Shown piece by piece: positions 6,241 through 15,928 of a DNA stretch of 31,250 bases (its first letter is position 1; each line of letters starts with the position of its first letter). A program made the translations under genes and the position numbers. Where the stretch lies: contig URVM01000029.1 in assembly GCA_900551325.1 (NCBI GenBank), forward strand, positions 1-31,250, given 5' to 3'. The notes below the pieces were generated by a model that was not told the origin of the DNA, did not search any database, and saw only the letters and a program-made list of their open reading frames with translations. Source of the DNA: an uncultured Eubacteriales bacterium. GTDB lineage: Bacteria; Bacillota; Clostridia; Lachnospirales; Cellulosilyticaceae.

Positions 6241-7293
6241 ATGAAACTTATTTTACCAAATCACCCAGCTCTATATTATATGGGAAGAATTGATTTTACT
6301 AATCCCAAAGCACCACTATTTACTTTCCCAGGTTCTCAAATTCGTACGTGCTTTACGGGGACAAGTCTAAGAGTGATTGTTAAGAATTACCCTAGTTACT
6401 ATCAAACATGTATAGGTTATTTAATCGACGGAAAAGGGCCTTATAAAATTAATATTGCTAAGTTAACAGAGGAATCAGTTATAGAACTAGCAACAAATCT
6501 TACAGATGCCGTACATGAAGTAATTTTCTATAAAACTCATGATGGTGCACATTATTTTGATTTTAGAGGTTTTGTCCTTGATGAAGGAAGGGAAGTAATT
6601 GCACCAAATTTTAATCCTACAAGAAGAATTGAGGCTTTCGGAGACTCAGTATCTGCAGGATCAGTTATAGAAGCCACAGACTATGAAGGACAAGTTGACC
6701 CTGTACATGATGGGGAATATTGTAATAGTTGGTATTCTCATATTATGGCCGTAGCACGTAATCTAAATGCTAGTGTGCATAATACTTCTCAAGGTGGTGT
6801 AGCACTCCTAAATGGAACAGGCTACTTTTGTCAACCTCATACAGTAGGTATGGAATTTGTCTATGATAAAGTTCGTTTTAATCCGATATTAGGTATATGT
6901 ACTCAGTGGGATTTTAAAAGCTATATACCTCATGTAGTAATTTTAGCAATTGGTCAAAATGATAACTATCCAGAAGAGTACATGAAGACAGATCTAGTAA
7001 GACGTACATTATGGAAGGAAAAATATAAAGAGTGGATAAGAATACTTAGGGGGCATTATCCAAATGCTTTATTTATATTAACGACAACATTACTTATACA
7101 TGATAAAAGTTGGGATGATGCCATAACAGAAGTTCAGAAAGAATTAGGTGATAAAAAAGTTGTTCGCTATATATATAAGAGAAATGGTAGTGCAACTCCA
7201 GGTCACTTAAGAATTAAAGAAGCTAAAGAAATGGCAGATGAATTAACAGCTTTCATTGAAAGTTTTGGCGAAGCAATATGGCAATTTAACTAA
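6241..7293 (+). CDS. CE2-like acetyl esterase (acetyl-mannan esterase)
   Basis: The 350-residue protein follows the CE2 plan: an N-terminal beta-sandwich (about residues 1-118), then an SGNH catalytic domain (about 128-345). Motifs are GDSVSAG (Ser136), SQGG (residues 183-186), GQND (Asn240) and GHLR (His322). CE2 enzymes are known for a Ser-His dyad. It lacks a signal peptide and should deacetylate imported oligosaccharides, complementing the CE17-like neighbour. I chose ATG 6241 because AGGAG at 6229-6233 sits seven bases before it; an in-frame ATG at 6226 overlaps the upstream stop codon and has no ribosome site. The pair is translationally close and shares the 5025 promoter. Confidence 0.82.
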   Translation: MKLILPNHPALYYMGRIDFTNPKAPLFTFPGSQIRTCFTGTSLRVIVKNYPSYYQTCIGYLIDGKGPYKINIAKLTEESVIELATNLTDAVHEVIFYKTHDGAHYFDFRGFVLDEGREVIAPNFNPTRRIEAFGDSVSAGSVIEATDYEGQVDPVHDGEYCNSWYSHIMAVARNLNASVHNTSQGGVALLNGTGYFCQPHTVGMEFVYDKVRFNPILGICTQWDFKSYIPHVVILAIGQNDNYPEEYMKTDLVRRTLWKEKYKEWIRILRGHYPNALFILTTTLLIHDKSWDDAITEVQKELGDKKVVRYIYKRNGSATPGHLRIKEAKEMADELTAFIESFGEAIWQFN

Positions 7294-7349
7294 CTACTAA
7301 AAGTTTGTTTTTTAAATAAATATAATTAGCTCTTTTTTATTGTGAGTTA

Positions 7350-7365
7350 TACTTAACGATTAGCT
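7350..7365 (-). promoter_or_regulatory. fifth LacI-type operator, upstream of lacI
   Basis: On the minus strand this reads AGCTAATCGTTAAGTA, 13 of 16 identical to the operator at 15966. It lies about 40 bp upstream of the lacI promoter rather than over the start site, which could allow weak autoregulation or looping. Confidence 0.55.
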
Positions 7366-7405
7366 AAAAATGTCGAGATTTTTTTAAAATAACTCTTATA
7401 AATAC

Positions 7406-7434
7406 TTGAAAACTCTTAATTATAAAGGTATAAT
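7406..7434 (+). promoter_or_regulatory. promoter of the LacI regulator gene
   Basis: TTGAAA at 7406-7411, 17-bp spacer, perfect TATAAT at 7429-7434. No clear terminator separates the esterases from this gene, so readthrough is possible. Confidence 0.7.
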
Positions 7435-7559
7435 AAGCTTTAAAATCAGTAAAAAGTCGAAATTAATTAATTAATGACAAAATAAGTAGTACTCTAAAAA
7501 ACAGATTGTGTATTGCACCTCTAAGTTAAACTAAATAGAGGAGATACAAGGGGGTAGCC

Positions 7560-8579
7560 ATGAAAAGAAATATAACAATGAGAGATATTGCAAATGAGCT
7601 AAATGTGAGTACAGTAACTGTGTCAAAAGCACTAGCAGATAAAGAGGGTGTTAGTGAAGCATTAAAAACCCAAATTAAAGAGTTGGCTGTTAAGCGAGGA
7701 TATAAATATAATGCTGTGGCAAAGGGTATGAAAGAAGGCTGTACCTACAATATAGGTATTCTAGTATCTGAGCGCTTTATGAACGATAATAATAACAGTT
7801 TTTACTGGAATATGTACCAACAGATAGTAAAATATCTTACAAAGTTAAATTATGCAGGAATATTAGAACTTATATCTTTAGAAGATGAGAAGAAATGTAA
7901 GTTACCTAACTTGCTTGAGAACAATAAAATTGATGGTATTATTATGTTAGGTCAAGTTAAACAGAGGTATATAGATTTTATATTAGATCAAAATATACCA
8001 CTTGTATTTCTAGATTTCTATGACAAACACTTTGATATGGATTCTATTGTAAGTGATAATATGTATGGAGCATATTTAATTACCAGTTATTTAGTTCAAA
8101 ATGGACATACAGATATAGGATTTGTAGGGAATATCTATCAAACAAGCAGTATCTTGGATCGTTATTTAGGCTACTACAAAACTTTGGTAGAAAATAAATT
8201 AGAAATTGTGTCGGAGTGGATTATTACAGATAGAGATGAAGATGGTAAGTTCTGTGATTTTGCATTGCCAAGCAAAATGCCAACAGCTTTTGTATGTAAC
8301 TGTGATGAAATAGCATTCTACTTTATACAATACTTAAATCAACAAGGTTATAAAGTTCCAGAAGATATTTCAGTTGTAGGATTTGATAATTTTATTTATT
8401 CTACTTTGTCAAGACCACAAATTACTACAGTAGAGGTAGAGATAGAAAGTATGTCAGAATTTGCTGTTACAACTTTACTTAGAAAGATTAAAGATGAAGA
8501 TTATAAAGTTGGAAGAAAGGTAGTAGCAGGTAATTTAGTTATAAGAGATTCGGTACGTTCTATAAAAAATGAAAAATAA
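7560..8579 (+). CDS. LacI/GalR family transcriptional regulator of the mannan locus
   Basis: The 339-residue protein has the LacI helix-turn-helix at residues 5-30 ('TMRDIANELNVSTVTVSKAL'), the hinge-helix region to about 60, and a periplasmic-binding-protein-like sugar domain (about 61-330) with the usual 'GHTDIGFVGN' and 'PEDISVVGFDN' segments. It should bind as a dimer and release DNA when a mannan-derived sugar binds. The surrounding operators (5060, 7350, 8765, 15966, 17587) share a central CG, typical of LacI-family sites, so this is the likely reader; the effector is unknown. AGGGGGT precedes the ATG. Confidence 0.9.
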   Translation: MKRNITMRDIANELNVSTVTVSKALADKEGVSEALKTQIKELAVKRGYKYNAVAKGMKEGCTYNIGILVSERFMNDNNNSFYWNMYQQIVKYLTKLNYAGILELISLEDEKKCKLPNLLENNKIDGIIMLGQVKQRYIDFILDQNIPLVFLDFYDKHFDMDSIVSDNMYGAYLITSYLVQNGHTDIGFVGNIYQTSSILDRYLGYYKTLVENKLEIVSEWIITDRDEDGKFCDFALPSKMPTAFVCNCDEIAFYFIQYLNQQGYKVPEDISVVGFDNFIYSTLSRPQITTVEVEIESMSEFAVTTLLRKIKDEDYKVGRKVVAGNLVIRDSVRSIKNEK

Positions 8580-8612
8580 AAGTCTAAATCAATTTTGGTT
8601 TAGACTTTTTTT
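8579..8612 (+). terminator. rho-independent terminator after lacI
   Basis: A stem formed by AAGTCTAAATCA-type sequence (from 8579) and its complement ending at 8607, one G-U pair, followed by seven T. Confidence 0.8.
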
Positions 8613-8728
8613 ATTTCTTTAAAGAATTAAAAGGAATAAATTTAAGTACAATACTATTAATTCCTATAAAGAGCAGTGGTTAAAAAATGATAAAATACAA
8701 TATAAAAAATTAAGTAAAATATATAATA

Positions 8729-8780
8729 TTGACAAAAAATATTAATTAAATTAGAATTTATTTAAGCTAAACGATAAATT
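8729..8780 (+). promoter_or_regulatory. promoter and operator of the GH26 mannanase gene
   Basis: TTGACA at 8729-8734, 17-bp spacer, TAGAAT at 8752-8757. The operator AGCTAAACGATAAATT (8765-8780) matches the copy at 15966 at 14 of 16 positions and is centred 15.5 bp after the -10 box. The leader to the ATG at 8926 is about 160 nt long; it contains a palindrome, CTAAAT-ATA-ATTTAG, near 8815 but no recognisable riboswitch. Confidence 0.8.
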
Positions 8781-8925
8781 TAAAATTAAGTAAAATAGCC
8801 AGTTAACATTAGCTAAATATAATTTAGATAAGGAGTGATTCACACAGAATAAAGGTAAAGAGAAGGAATAAAATAAGTAATTATGAAGAGAGAATGAAAA
8901 ATCAAAGTTATTAAGGGGGGTTATT

Positions 8926-11900
8926 ATGAGTAAGAACATGCAACAAAAAAGGATAGCATTAATGATGGCAGTGGCACTTATAACATCAGTACCGGCAACG
9001 AACTTTACTATGGGACAGGATATACAGGGGCATTGGGCTAAAGAAAGTATTGAGAAATTAAAGGATATAGAGGTAATAAAAGGTTTTGAAGATGGAACCT
9101 TTAAACCTAATGCTTATTTGACTAGAGCTGAGATGGTTACTATTTTAAATAAATTATTTGGTTATAAGGAAAAAGCATTAGAACAATTTAAAGATGTAGA
9201 TCATACAAAATGGTATGCGGATGAAATGCTTATAGCTAAAAAGGCTAATTACTACAAAGGATTTGAAAATAACTTAGCTAAACCTGAAGAACCTATTACA
9301 AGGCAAGATGTAGCCACTTTGATTGCACGTATATTCTCTATAGAAAATATAGAAACATCTAATACATTTTTTGAGGATGATGGCGAGTTAAAAGAATATG
9401 CAAAAGGTGCTGTCTATGCCTTAACAGAGTTAGGGGTAGTTACAGGGAATGGAGAAAAAACATTTAAACCTAATGGGAATATAACAAGAGCTGAAATGGC
9501 TACGTTATTAGATAGAGAGACAGGAACAATTTATGATCAACCAGGGGTATATGATGCAAGTCAAGTAACAGGAAATGTATTTGTTATGTCATCAGGGGTT
9601 ACTCTTAAAAATTTGAAAACTAATGGCAATGTTTATCTAGCACCGAGTATCTCGAAGGATTTTACATTGAAAAATAGTGAAATACAAGGAATGGTTGTTG
9701 TACTAGGTGGAACCAATATAGTACTAGATCATGTAACAGTAGGTAAAACGTTACTTGTGAAAAATGCTATGCCAATACAGATAGAATCAACTAATGGAAC
9801 AAAAGCTTCTGTAAAAGTAGAAAGCCTAATACAAGTTAAGTTAATAGGAAAATTTGAGAAAGTTTCATCTCTAGAGGGTGCTCTTATTCAACTTATAAAG
9901 GGACAGGCATCAAATATTAACTCAGGATCAAGTAGTAGTATAAGTGGAGGAAATAATAATACTGGAGGAGATAACGGAAATAACAGTACCGGTGGAGATA
10001 ATGGAGGCAATAATAATGGAGGTGATAATAATACAGATAATACTCAAGATACTGTCCTTTATAAGTTTCAATTCGATGAGAGTGTAGAAGGGTGGAGTGA
10101 ACAAGGAACTTGGCAAGCATCATTTGGTGAACCAGCAATAGAATGGTCTAATGATTTAGGGCAAGGGGCACTTAGAGTCAATGCTATTTGGCCTGGACAA
10201 GCAACTTGGGAAGAGATAAAAATTGCAAATCATGAAACACCTAAGCTCCAATCAGCTAATAAGGTTAGCTATGATATTTACTTTGATTTAAGTGTATCTA
10301 ATGTTCAAGAGCAAATGGATAAAGAGATAGATGCACATATTACTTTTGATGGGAATATTAAGATAGGCCAAGGGGCTAATAAAGTAACACTAGATAAGTG
10401 TGAAAAAGTTGTGCTACAAGGCAAAACCTACGCTAAGTATCGTATTGTAAATATGTTTTCGGAGGGTCAAGTTAAAGATGCAAAAGATCTATGGATTATG
10501 GTTGTAGGTAATAGTTTATCTTATACAGGACCTATCTATATTGATAATATAAGCATTGAAAAGGTAGTACCAAAAGATCATGGTAATCCAGAGGTTTTAC
10601 CAGATAATAATGGGCAAGAAGTAATTGATACAGCAAAATTTGAAACAAATAATATGAACTTAGTAGATAACAAGGCAAATGATGCTACTAAATCAATGTT
10701 TGCCTACATGAAAAATGCTGCGAAAGAGTATTTAATGTTTGGACATCAACACACTAATAGTCAAGGGATAACTATTGTAAATACCAGTGGCCAATACTCA
10801 GATGTGAAAAATGCTGTTAATGCATTTCCAGCAGTATTTGGTTGGGATACACTAGCGCTTACTGGAAATGAAGGAGAGTATGAGGACTTAGTAAGGTGGA
10901 GTAAAGAGGCTGTTAAAACTAACGGTATTATTACTATTAGTGCACATATGCCTAATTTTACAAAGGTAAAACAAAATAAAGATGGCACCTATAACTTTAA
11001 AGAAGCACCAGACTGTAATGATACATCGGGAAATGTAGTAAGTGAATTACTAAAAGAAGGAAGTAGTGCAAATAAAGCATTTAAAGCTTATCTTGATTTA
11101 TTTGCAAAATATGCAAGTGAATTAAAAGCTAAAGATGGAGAAGCTTATCCTATTATTTTTAGACCTTTTCATGAAAACACAGGAAACTGGTTTTGGTGGG
11201 GGCAACCTTATTGTAGTAGTGATGAATACATTAAATTATTTAGATATACAGTAGAGTATTTAAGAGATGAAAAAGGTGTACATAACTTATTATATACCTA
11301 TTCACCTAATGGACATTTTGTAAATAAAGAGGACTATTTGAAACGTTATCCAGGTGATGAATATGTAGATATAATTGGCTTTGATGCATACCATGACAAC
11401 CCTAAATTAAATGATGGTTGGATGGAGAAATTTATTACAGACTGTGAGATAGTAGTAGACCTTGCTAATGAGAAAGGAAAAATTGCAACAATAGCTGAAA
11501 CAGGTGTGAGATATGATGGTGGATATGGAGTACATCCTGTTAATAATACTTATATTGACTGGTATACAGATATAATGAAAGCTATCGAAAGTAATCCTAA
11601 GGCCAAACAAGTTTCTTACATGTTAGTATGGCGTAACGGAAGCATAAATCATTTCTGGGTACCATATAGAAATCACCCTATCTATGGACATCACCAAATG
11701 CTAAATGATTTTATAGAGTACTACAATGAGGATTTTACTGTTTTTAATGATGGAGTAAAAGGCATTTATGATTTAGATGTTGAATTAGCAGAAGAAACTC
11801 CTTATGCATACTTGGTTACACCTACACAAAAACAAAAGGTTTCAGGACAGGCAGATATAGTAGCAAAAGTATTTAACTATGAGAAAAAAGTAAGAAGTGT

Positions 11901-13608
11901 ACAGGTAAGTAGTGGTGAACAAAAGGTTCTATTAGATATAGGAAATAAAGAAGGACTTTATAAAGGTGTATTTGATACAACTAAAGAGGCTAATAATAGT
12001 TTTGTTACATTAGAATTAAAGGTGGAACTTGAAGATGGAACTCAGCTAACAGACTCTATTCAAGTACAAATCTATAATAAAGAAGTTATTATTAAGAGAT
12101 TTAATCCGCTTGAGGATGTAAGTTATGATGGGCAGTGGGCAAATCCGGGTTCAGAAATTACAACAGCTAGTGCAATTAGATTAATAGAAGATAAGGCATT
12201 ACTTGATGTAAAAATCGTAGATGACCAACAAGAGGGAAATTGGACATGGCAAGAGATTAAATTTAAGTTGCCGATAGATGAAGGTGTATCTTTGGCAAAT
12301 GCTTTAAGTTATGATTTGATATTTGAAACAACTCAAACTACAGGCTCTGCTATAGGTATTAAACCTGGATTGAATTTAGCTACTTCCAAAGAGTATAGAC
12401 AAATCATAGATACAGAGATAAATGAAACTAATTTATCAAATTTAAGAACTATTAGGATAGATGGTAAGGAATATAGTATAGCAAGTTATGAAGTACTCTT
12501 TTCACGAGGATTAGTGGATGAGATTCAAGAACAGGGTATAGAAAGCTTAATGCTTAATTTTATAGCTAGAGATTTTAACTATGAAGGTACTATAGGTATC
12601 CAAAATGTTGTACTTAAACAAATTATGAAAGAAGAAGAGCAAGATCCGGCTATAGTAGATGATTTTGAAGGGTATTTTGATAGTGAAAGTTTACAAAGTG
12701 CATATATAAGAAATTCTGGTGGTGGAGAGGTGAAACTGGAATTAGAAGAAAAATCAGGTAATCATCTCTTAAAGTATAATTATGAATTAACTCCAGGTTA
12801 TGCAGGTGTATATAAAGCATTAAATGTAGATTGGAGTCAATATAATGCACTTCAAATGCTACTACAAGGAGATGGAAAAGGGCAGAAATTAGTTGTGCAA
12901 ATTAAAGCAAGTGGTGAAGAATATGAGTATCATTATTTACTAGATGACAGTAAAGAAATAACAATGGAAATACCATTTAGCCAGTTTATAGGGAAGACAA
13001 GTAAAAAGCCTCTTTTAAAAGATAAAGCAAAAAATGTTCAACATTTTGCTATCTATATTAATGCAACAGATACTCAAGAAGGAAAAAATACAAAGGGTAC
13101 AATCTATTTAGACAATATTAAAGCCATAGCTAGAGAGAATACAGATGAAGAACAACCAAGTGAACCAGAAAATCCAGAAGTGATTATTCAAGAAGGCGTT
13201 ATTTTTGATTTTGAGGTAGCAGCTCAAAACTGGGTATCTACAGCAGGAACAGTAGCAGTATCAGATGAATGGTCAGCAAATGGAACAAAGAGTTTAAAAG
13301 CACAGGTTAGTTCGAATGCAGAAGTAAAACATGAAAATGGTTCGGGTTATGATTTATCAGCATTTAGCAAGATTAGTATGATTGTTAGAGCTCAGGGTAA
13401 CCCTGAAGGTAAAATATATATTAAAACAGGGGATAGTTGGGCATGGCACCAAGGAACAGAAGGTGTGATTACAGAAGAGGGTGCAGAATTTAGTTTAGAT
13501 TTAACCAAAGTTAATCATCTGGAAAAAGTAGTAGCAATAGGGTTTCAAGTCTATAAACCAAATGATATAACTGCTATCTATATAGATAAAGTAATATTAG
13601 AAAAGTAA
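8926..13608 (+). CDS. SLH-anchored multidomain GH26 endo-beta-1,4-mannanase
   Basis: This 1560-residue secreted enzyme should cut mannan at the cell surface. Order: signal peptide (about 1-30); three SLH repeats (about 34-76, 84-140, 145-198), which anchor to cell-wall polymer; a beta-strand-rich spacer (about 205-320); a Gly/Asn/Ser linker (326-376); a beta-sandwich that looks like a mannan-binding CBM (378-549); the GH26 domain (about 566-942); an Ig-like region (about 955-1050); a second CBM related to the first (1055-1236; shared TWEEIK/TWQEIK); a third sandwich (1244-1403, CBM11-like by its DDFEGY start); and a fourth (1423-1560). Catalytic glutamates are Glu750 in RPFHENTGNWFWWG (acid/base) and Glu858 in IAETGVRYDGG (nucleophile). 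CBM family numbers are tentative. An AAGGGGGG site precedes the ATG. Confidence 0.93.
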   Translation: MSKNMQQKRIALMMAVALITSVPATNFTMGQDIQGHWAKESIEKLKDIEVIKGFEDGTFKPNAYLTRAEMVTILNKLFGYKEKALEQFKDVDHTKWYADEMLIAKKANYYKGFENNLAKPEEPITRQDVATLIARIFSIENIETSNTFFEDDGELKEYAKGAVYALTELGVVTGNGEKTFKPNGNITRAEMATLLDRETGTIYDQPGVYDASQVTGNVFVMSSGVTLKNLKTNGNVYLAPSISKDFTLKNSEIQGMVVVLGGTNIVLDHVTVGKTLLVKNAMPIQIESTNGTKASVKVESLIQVKLIGKFEKVSSLEGALIQLIKGQASNINSGSSSSISGGNNNTGGDNGNNSTGGDNGGNNNGGDNNTDNTQDTVLYKFQFDESVEGWSEQGTWQASFGEPAIEWSNDLGQGALRVNAIWPGQATWEEIKIANHETPKLQSANKVSYDIYFDLSVSNVQEQMDKEIDAHITFDGNIKIGQGANKVTLDKCEKVVLQGKTYAKYRIVNMFSEGQVKDAKDLWIMVVGNSLSYTGPIYIDNISIEKVVPKDHGNPEVLPDNNGQEVIDTAKFETNNMNLVDNKANDATKSMFAYMKNAAKEYLMFGHQHTNSQGITIVNTSGQYSDVKNAVNAFPAVFGWDTLALTGNEGEYEDLVRWSKEAVKTNGIITISAHMPNFTKVKQNKDGTYNFKEAPDCNDTSGNVVSELLKEGSSANKAFKAYLDLFAKYASELKAKDGEAYPIIFRPFHENTGNWFWWGQPYCSSDEYIKLFRYTVEYLRDEKGVHNLLYTYSPNGHFVNKEDYLKRYPGDEYVDIIGFDAYHDNPKLNDGWMEKFITDCEIVVDLANEKGKIATIAETGVRYDGGYGVHPVNNTYIDWYTDIMKAIESNPKAKQVSYMLVWRNGSINHFWVPYRNHPIYGHHQMLNDFIEYYNEDFTVFNDGVKGIYDLDVELAEETPYAYLVTPTQKQKVSGQADIVAKVFNYEKKVRSVQVSSGEQKVLLDIGNKEGLYKGVFDTTKEANNSFVTLELKVELEDGTQLTDSIQVQIYNKEVIIKRFNPLEDVSYDGQWANPGSEITTASAIRLIEDKALLDVKIVDDQQEGNWTWQEIKFKLPIDEGVSLANALSYDLIFETTQTTGSAIGIKPGLNLATSKEYRQIIDTEINETNLSNLRTIRIDGKEYSIASYEVLFSRGLVDEIQEQGIESLMLNFIARDFNYEGTIGIQNVVLKQIMKEEEQDPAIVDDFEGYFDSESLQSAYIRNSGGGEVKLELEEKSGNHLLKYNYELTPGYAGVYKALNVDWSQYNALQMLLQGDGKGQKLVVQIKASGEEYEYHYLLDDSKEITMEIPFSQFIGKTSKKPLLKDKAKNVQHFAIYINATDTQEGKNTKGTIYLDNIKAIARENTDEEQPSEPENPEVIIQEGVIFDFEVAAQNWVSTAGTVAVSDEWSANGTKSLKAQVSSNAEVKHENGSGYDLSAFSKISMIVRAQGNPEGKIYIKTGDSWAWHQGTEGVITEEGAEFSLDLTKVNHLEKVVAIGFQVYKPNDITAIYIDKVILEK

Positions 13609-13635
13609 AAAGTAAATAGTAAATAGTTTAATAAG

Positions 13636-13698
13636 AAGAGCTCGTTGCTAAGGAGACAAGGAATTTGACCTGTTTATTCCAAGGTAAAGAGCTCTTTT
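13636..13698 (+). terminator. long hairpin, probable partial terminator between mannanase and chemoreceptor genes
   Basis: A perfect 8-bp stem (13636-13643 with 13689-13696) encloses 45 nt that include a smaller GGAAT/ATTCC hairpin. Only TTTT at the junction follows, so termination may be incomplete. Confidence 0.5.
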
Positions 13699-13742
13699 AT
13701 AGCTAAAAGCTAATATTTAGAAAAATATTTGGGGGGGACAGT

Positions 13743-15767
13743 ATGAAAAAAAATAAAAGAATTACATTGTTTAAGCAACTATCTCTACTTATAGTTGTAA
13801 TAAGTATGATACCTATTATATTAATTACAAATATTATAAAAAATAGAACACAAGCTTCATTGGATAAATCTATAGGACTATACTCACAAACTATTATGAC
13901 TCAGTTAAACCATAATATAGAAACTATAGTAGGAAGTGTAGATACTGTTTTAGAGAATCCTATTTTACATAGTTACATTAAGCAATATATCAAAAATACA
14001 AGTTCTTTTAAGTATCGTTTACAGATTGAACAAGTTCTTGCTCAAGATATGAAAAAAGATAATGTTATTCAAAGTATATATATATTAGATGATAAAAAAA
14101 GCTTAGTATACGATTTGAATAACACAAATATAGACAATCAAGAAACATTAAAAGTGAAAGAATATTTAAGTTCTAGTACTTTTACAACAAGCAAACTATA
14201 TGAAGATATTTATATAGATGAAGAGATAGAAAGTAAGTGGTTTTATGTACAAGATGGAACGATAGATAATATTTTTGTTGTGTACAAGTGTAATTTTGGG
14301 GGACAGACAGAAGATAATGCAGCCATAATACTATGTATAAATAAGGAAGAACTTAATGAGGCGCTTAAGCTTGCTACTATAGATAAAGAAATTCCTATTA
14401 TGATGCTTGATGAGAAAAATGCAGTAGCTATGTGCACTAAGATGGAATTCATAGGAACTATACAAAATCAAATAGAGTATGGTGATTTTGGTCCTATTTA
14501 TACAGCCATGAAAAAAGATTGTTTAATAAGTTATAGTGAATTATCTAATGGATGGAAACTTACTATTTCAGCTCCTATACATATTTTGATGAATGAGATG
14601 GAACAAGTGTGGGGTGAGATAGGAATTATTATGGTGGTATTAGGTATAGTAGTCTGTATTTTAAGTTTATTAGTAGGAAGAAGTATAGCTAATCCTCTTA
14701 ATAATTTGAACAAATATATAGGGTATGTGAAAGAAGGAAAATTAAATATTGTAGAAGAGGTTAAACAAAGGGTAAAAGGCACCAATAAAGAAAGTTATGA
14801 TTTAATAGAAGGATTTTGCTCTATGATAGAGTCTTTACAAACAATAATTTATGATGCTCAAAATGTTACGGAAGTGGTAAGAGAGAGTATTTTGTCTTTA
14901 GAAAAAACGGCAACAAGTACAGCATCTTCGGCAAAAGGTGTAGAAAAGTCTATTGAGTATGTAGCTCAAGGGATGCAAGAGCAAACTGAACAAATAGGCA
15001 AGTCTATTAATCAATTAAATGGTCTGTCAGAAGAGATTAATGAAATTAATTATATGATGTCAACTATAGAAAAATCTTCTAATCAAACAATGGAAAGAGG
15101 GAAAGCTACTAAAAAACAATTGAATCATTTAGCTGATCAGACACAAGAAGCTATTAATCTAAGTAAAAACATAAAGACCAACGTAGCTGAGTTAGGAAAT
15201 TCAGCAAATAGAATTAAAGAAGTTTTAAGGGTTATAGAAGGTATTAATAAACAAACTAACTTATTATCTCTTAATGCAAGTATTGAGGCAGCAAGAGCAG
15301 GAGCAGCAGGAAAAGGCTTCGCTGTTGTAGCTGGTGAAGTAAGGGGATTAGCAGAACAAACTAATAGGGCAGTTGCTGAAATTAATAATATTATTTGTGA
15401 TATACATCTTAAGAATACAGAAGCATCTAAAGAAGTAGAAAAAGCGAGTGAACTATTTGAAAGACAACTACCTATTATGGGAGACACAGTAGAAACCTTT
15501 AATAAAATTCATAAAGAAATGGAAATGATTAATAATGAATTAGTTAAAGCAAATGGAGTAATAGAAAGTGTAAGTATTCAAAAGGATAGGGTTCAGGTTG
15601 GTATAGGAGAAATCGCAAAAATTGTAGAGCAGGCGGCATCTATTAGTGAAGAAGTGAGTGCTGAGAGTATGGAGCAAACTTTATATGCAGAAAAGATTAA
15701 TGAGATGACTAGTGGACTATCATTAATTATAGAAAAGTTAGAAAAAGCTTATGAAAAGTTTAGTTAA
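13743..15767 (+). CDS. methyl-accepting chemotaxis protein
   Basis: The 674-residue receptor has a first membrane helix (about 12-32), an extracellular sensor region (about 33-288, Cache-like by size), a second helix (about 290-312), a HAMP region (about 313-370) and a long cytoplasmic coiled coil. The signalling tip is clear in 'LSLNASIEAARAG' and 'GKGFAVVAGEVRGLAEQT'. Residue 521 is Ala where the usual motif has Glu (ARAGE). Its place right after the mannanase gene suggests it senses mannan-derived sugars, perhaps through the binding protein encoded next, but that is inference. No own promoter is obvious; it may rely on readthrough. A GGGGGGG run precedes the ATG. Confidence 0.92.
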   Translation: MKKNKRITLFKQLSLLIVVISMIPIILITNIIKNRTQASLDKSIGLYSQTIMTQLNHNIETIVGSVDTVLENPILHSYIKQYIKNTSSFKYRLQIEQVLAQDMKKDNVIQSIYILDDKKSLVYDLNNTNIDNQETLKVKEYLSSSTFTTSKLYEDIYIDEEIESKWFYVQDGTIDNIFVVYKCNFGGQTEDNAAIILCINKEELNEALKLATIDKEIPIMMLDEKNAVAMCTKMEFIGTIQNQIEYGDFGPIYTAMKKDCLISYSELSNGWKLTISAPIHILMNEMEQVWGEIGIIMVVLGIVVCILSLLVGRSIANPLNNLNKYIGYVKEGKLNIVEEVKQRVKGTNKESYDLIEGFCSMIESLQTIIYDAQNVTEVVRESILSLEKTATSTASSAKGVEKSIEYVAQGMQEQTEQIGKSINQLNGLSEEINEINYMMSTIEKSSNQTMERGKATKKQLNHLADQTQEAINLSKNIKTNVAELGNSANRIKEVLRVIEGINKQTNLLSLNASIEAARAGAAGKGFAVVAGEVRGLAEQTNRAVAEINNIICDIHLKNTEASKEVEKASELFERQLPIMGDTVETFNKIHKEMEMINNELVKANGVIESVSIQKDRVQVGIGEIAKIVEQAASISEEVSAESMEQTLYAEKINEMTSGLSLIIEKLEKAYEKFS

Positions 15768-15854
15768 GCTTAAAGATATTAGCTAATAGTTAGGTAAAAA
15801 TACTAAGCTCAAATAGAGAATTAAGTAAATAAGTTGATGAAATTAATGAAATAG

Positions 15855-15887
15855 ATTAATAAAATTAGTTTATATATTAATTTTTTT
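15855..15887 (+). terminator. weak AT-only terminator candidate after the chemoreceptor gene
   Basis: A 7-bp all-AT stem (15855-15861 with 15875-15881) and seven T. Position and T-run fit, but stem strength is low. Confidence 0.35.
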
Positions 15888-15928
15888 AAATAAATAAATA
15901 ATTATTTTATAAAAATGATATATTTATA

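Noticed and set aside
8802..8816. Second operator copy in the mannanase leader (GTTAACATTAGCTAA)
   Set aside because: The halves match, but the central CG is missing and one base is lost, so LacI-type binding is doubtful.
9901..10050. Minisatellite-like DNA repeat
   Set aside because: It is the Gly/Asn/Ser linker of the mannanase; the repetition follows codon composition and is irregular.
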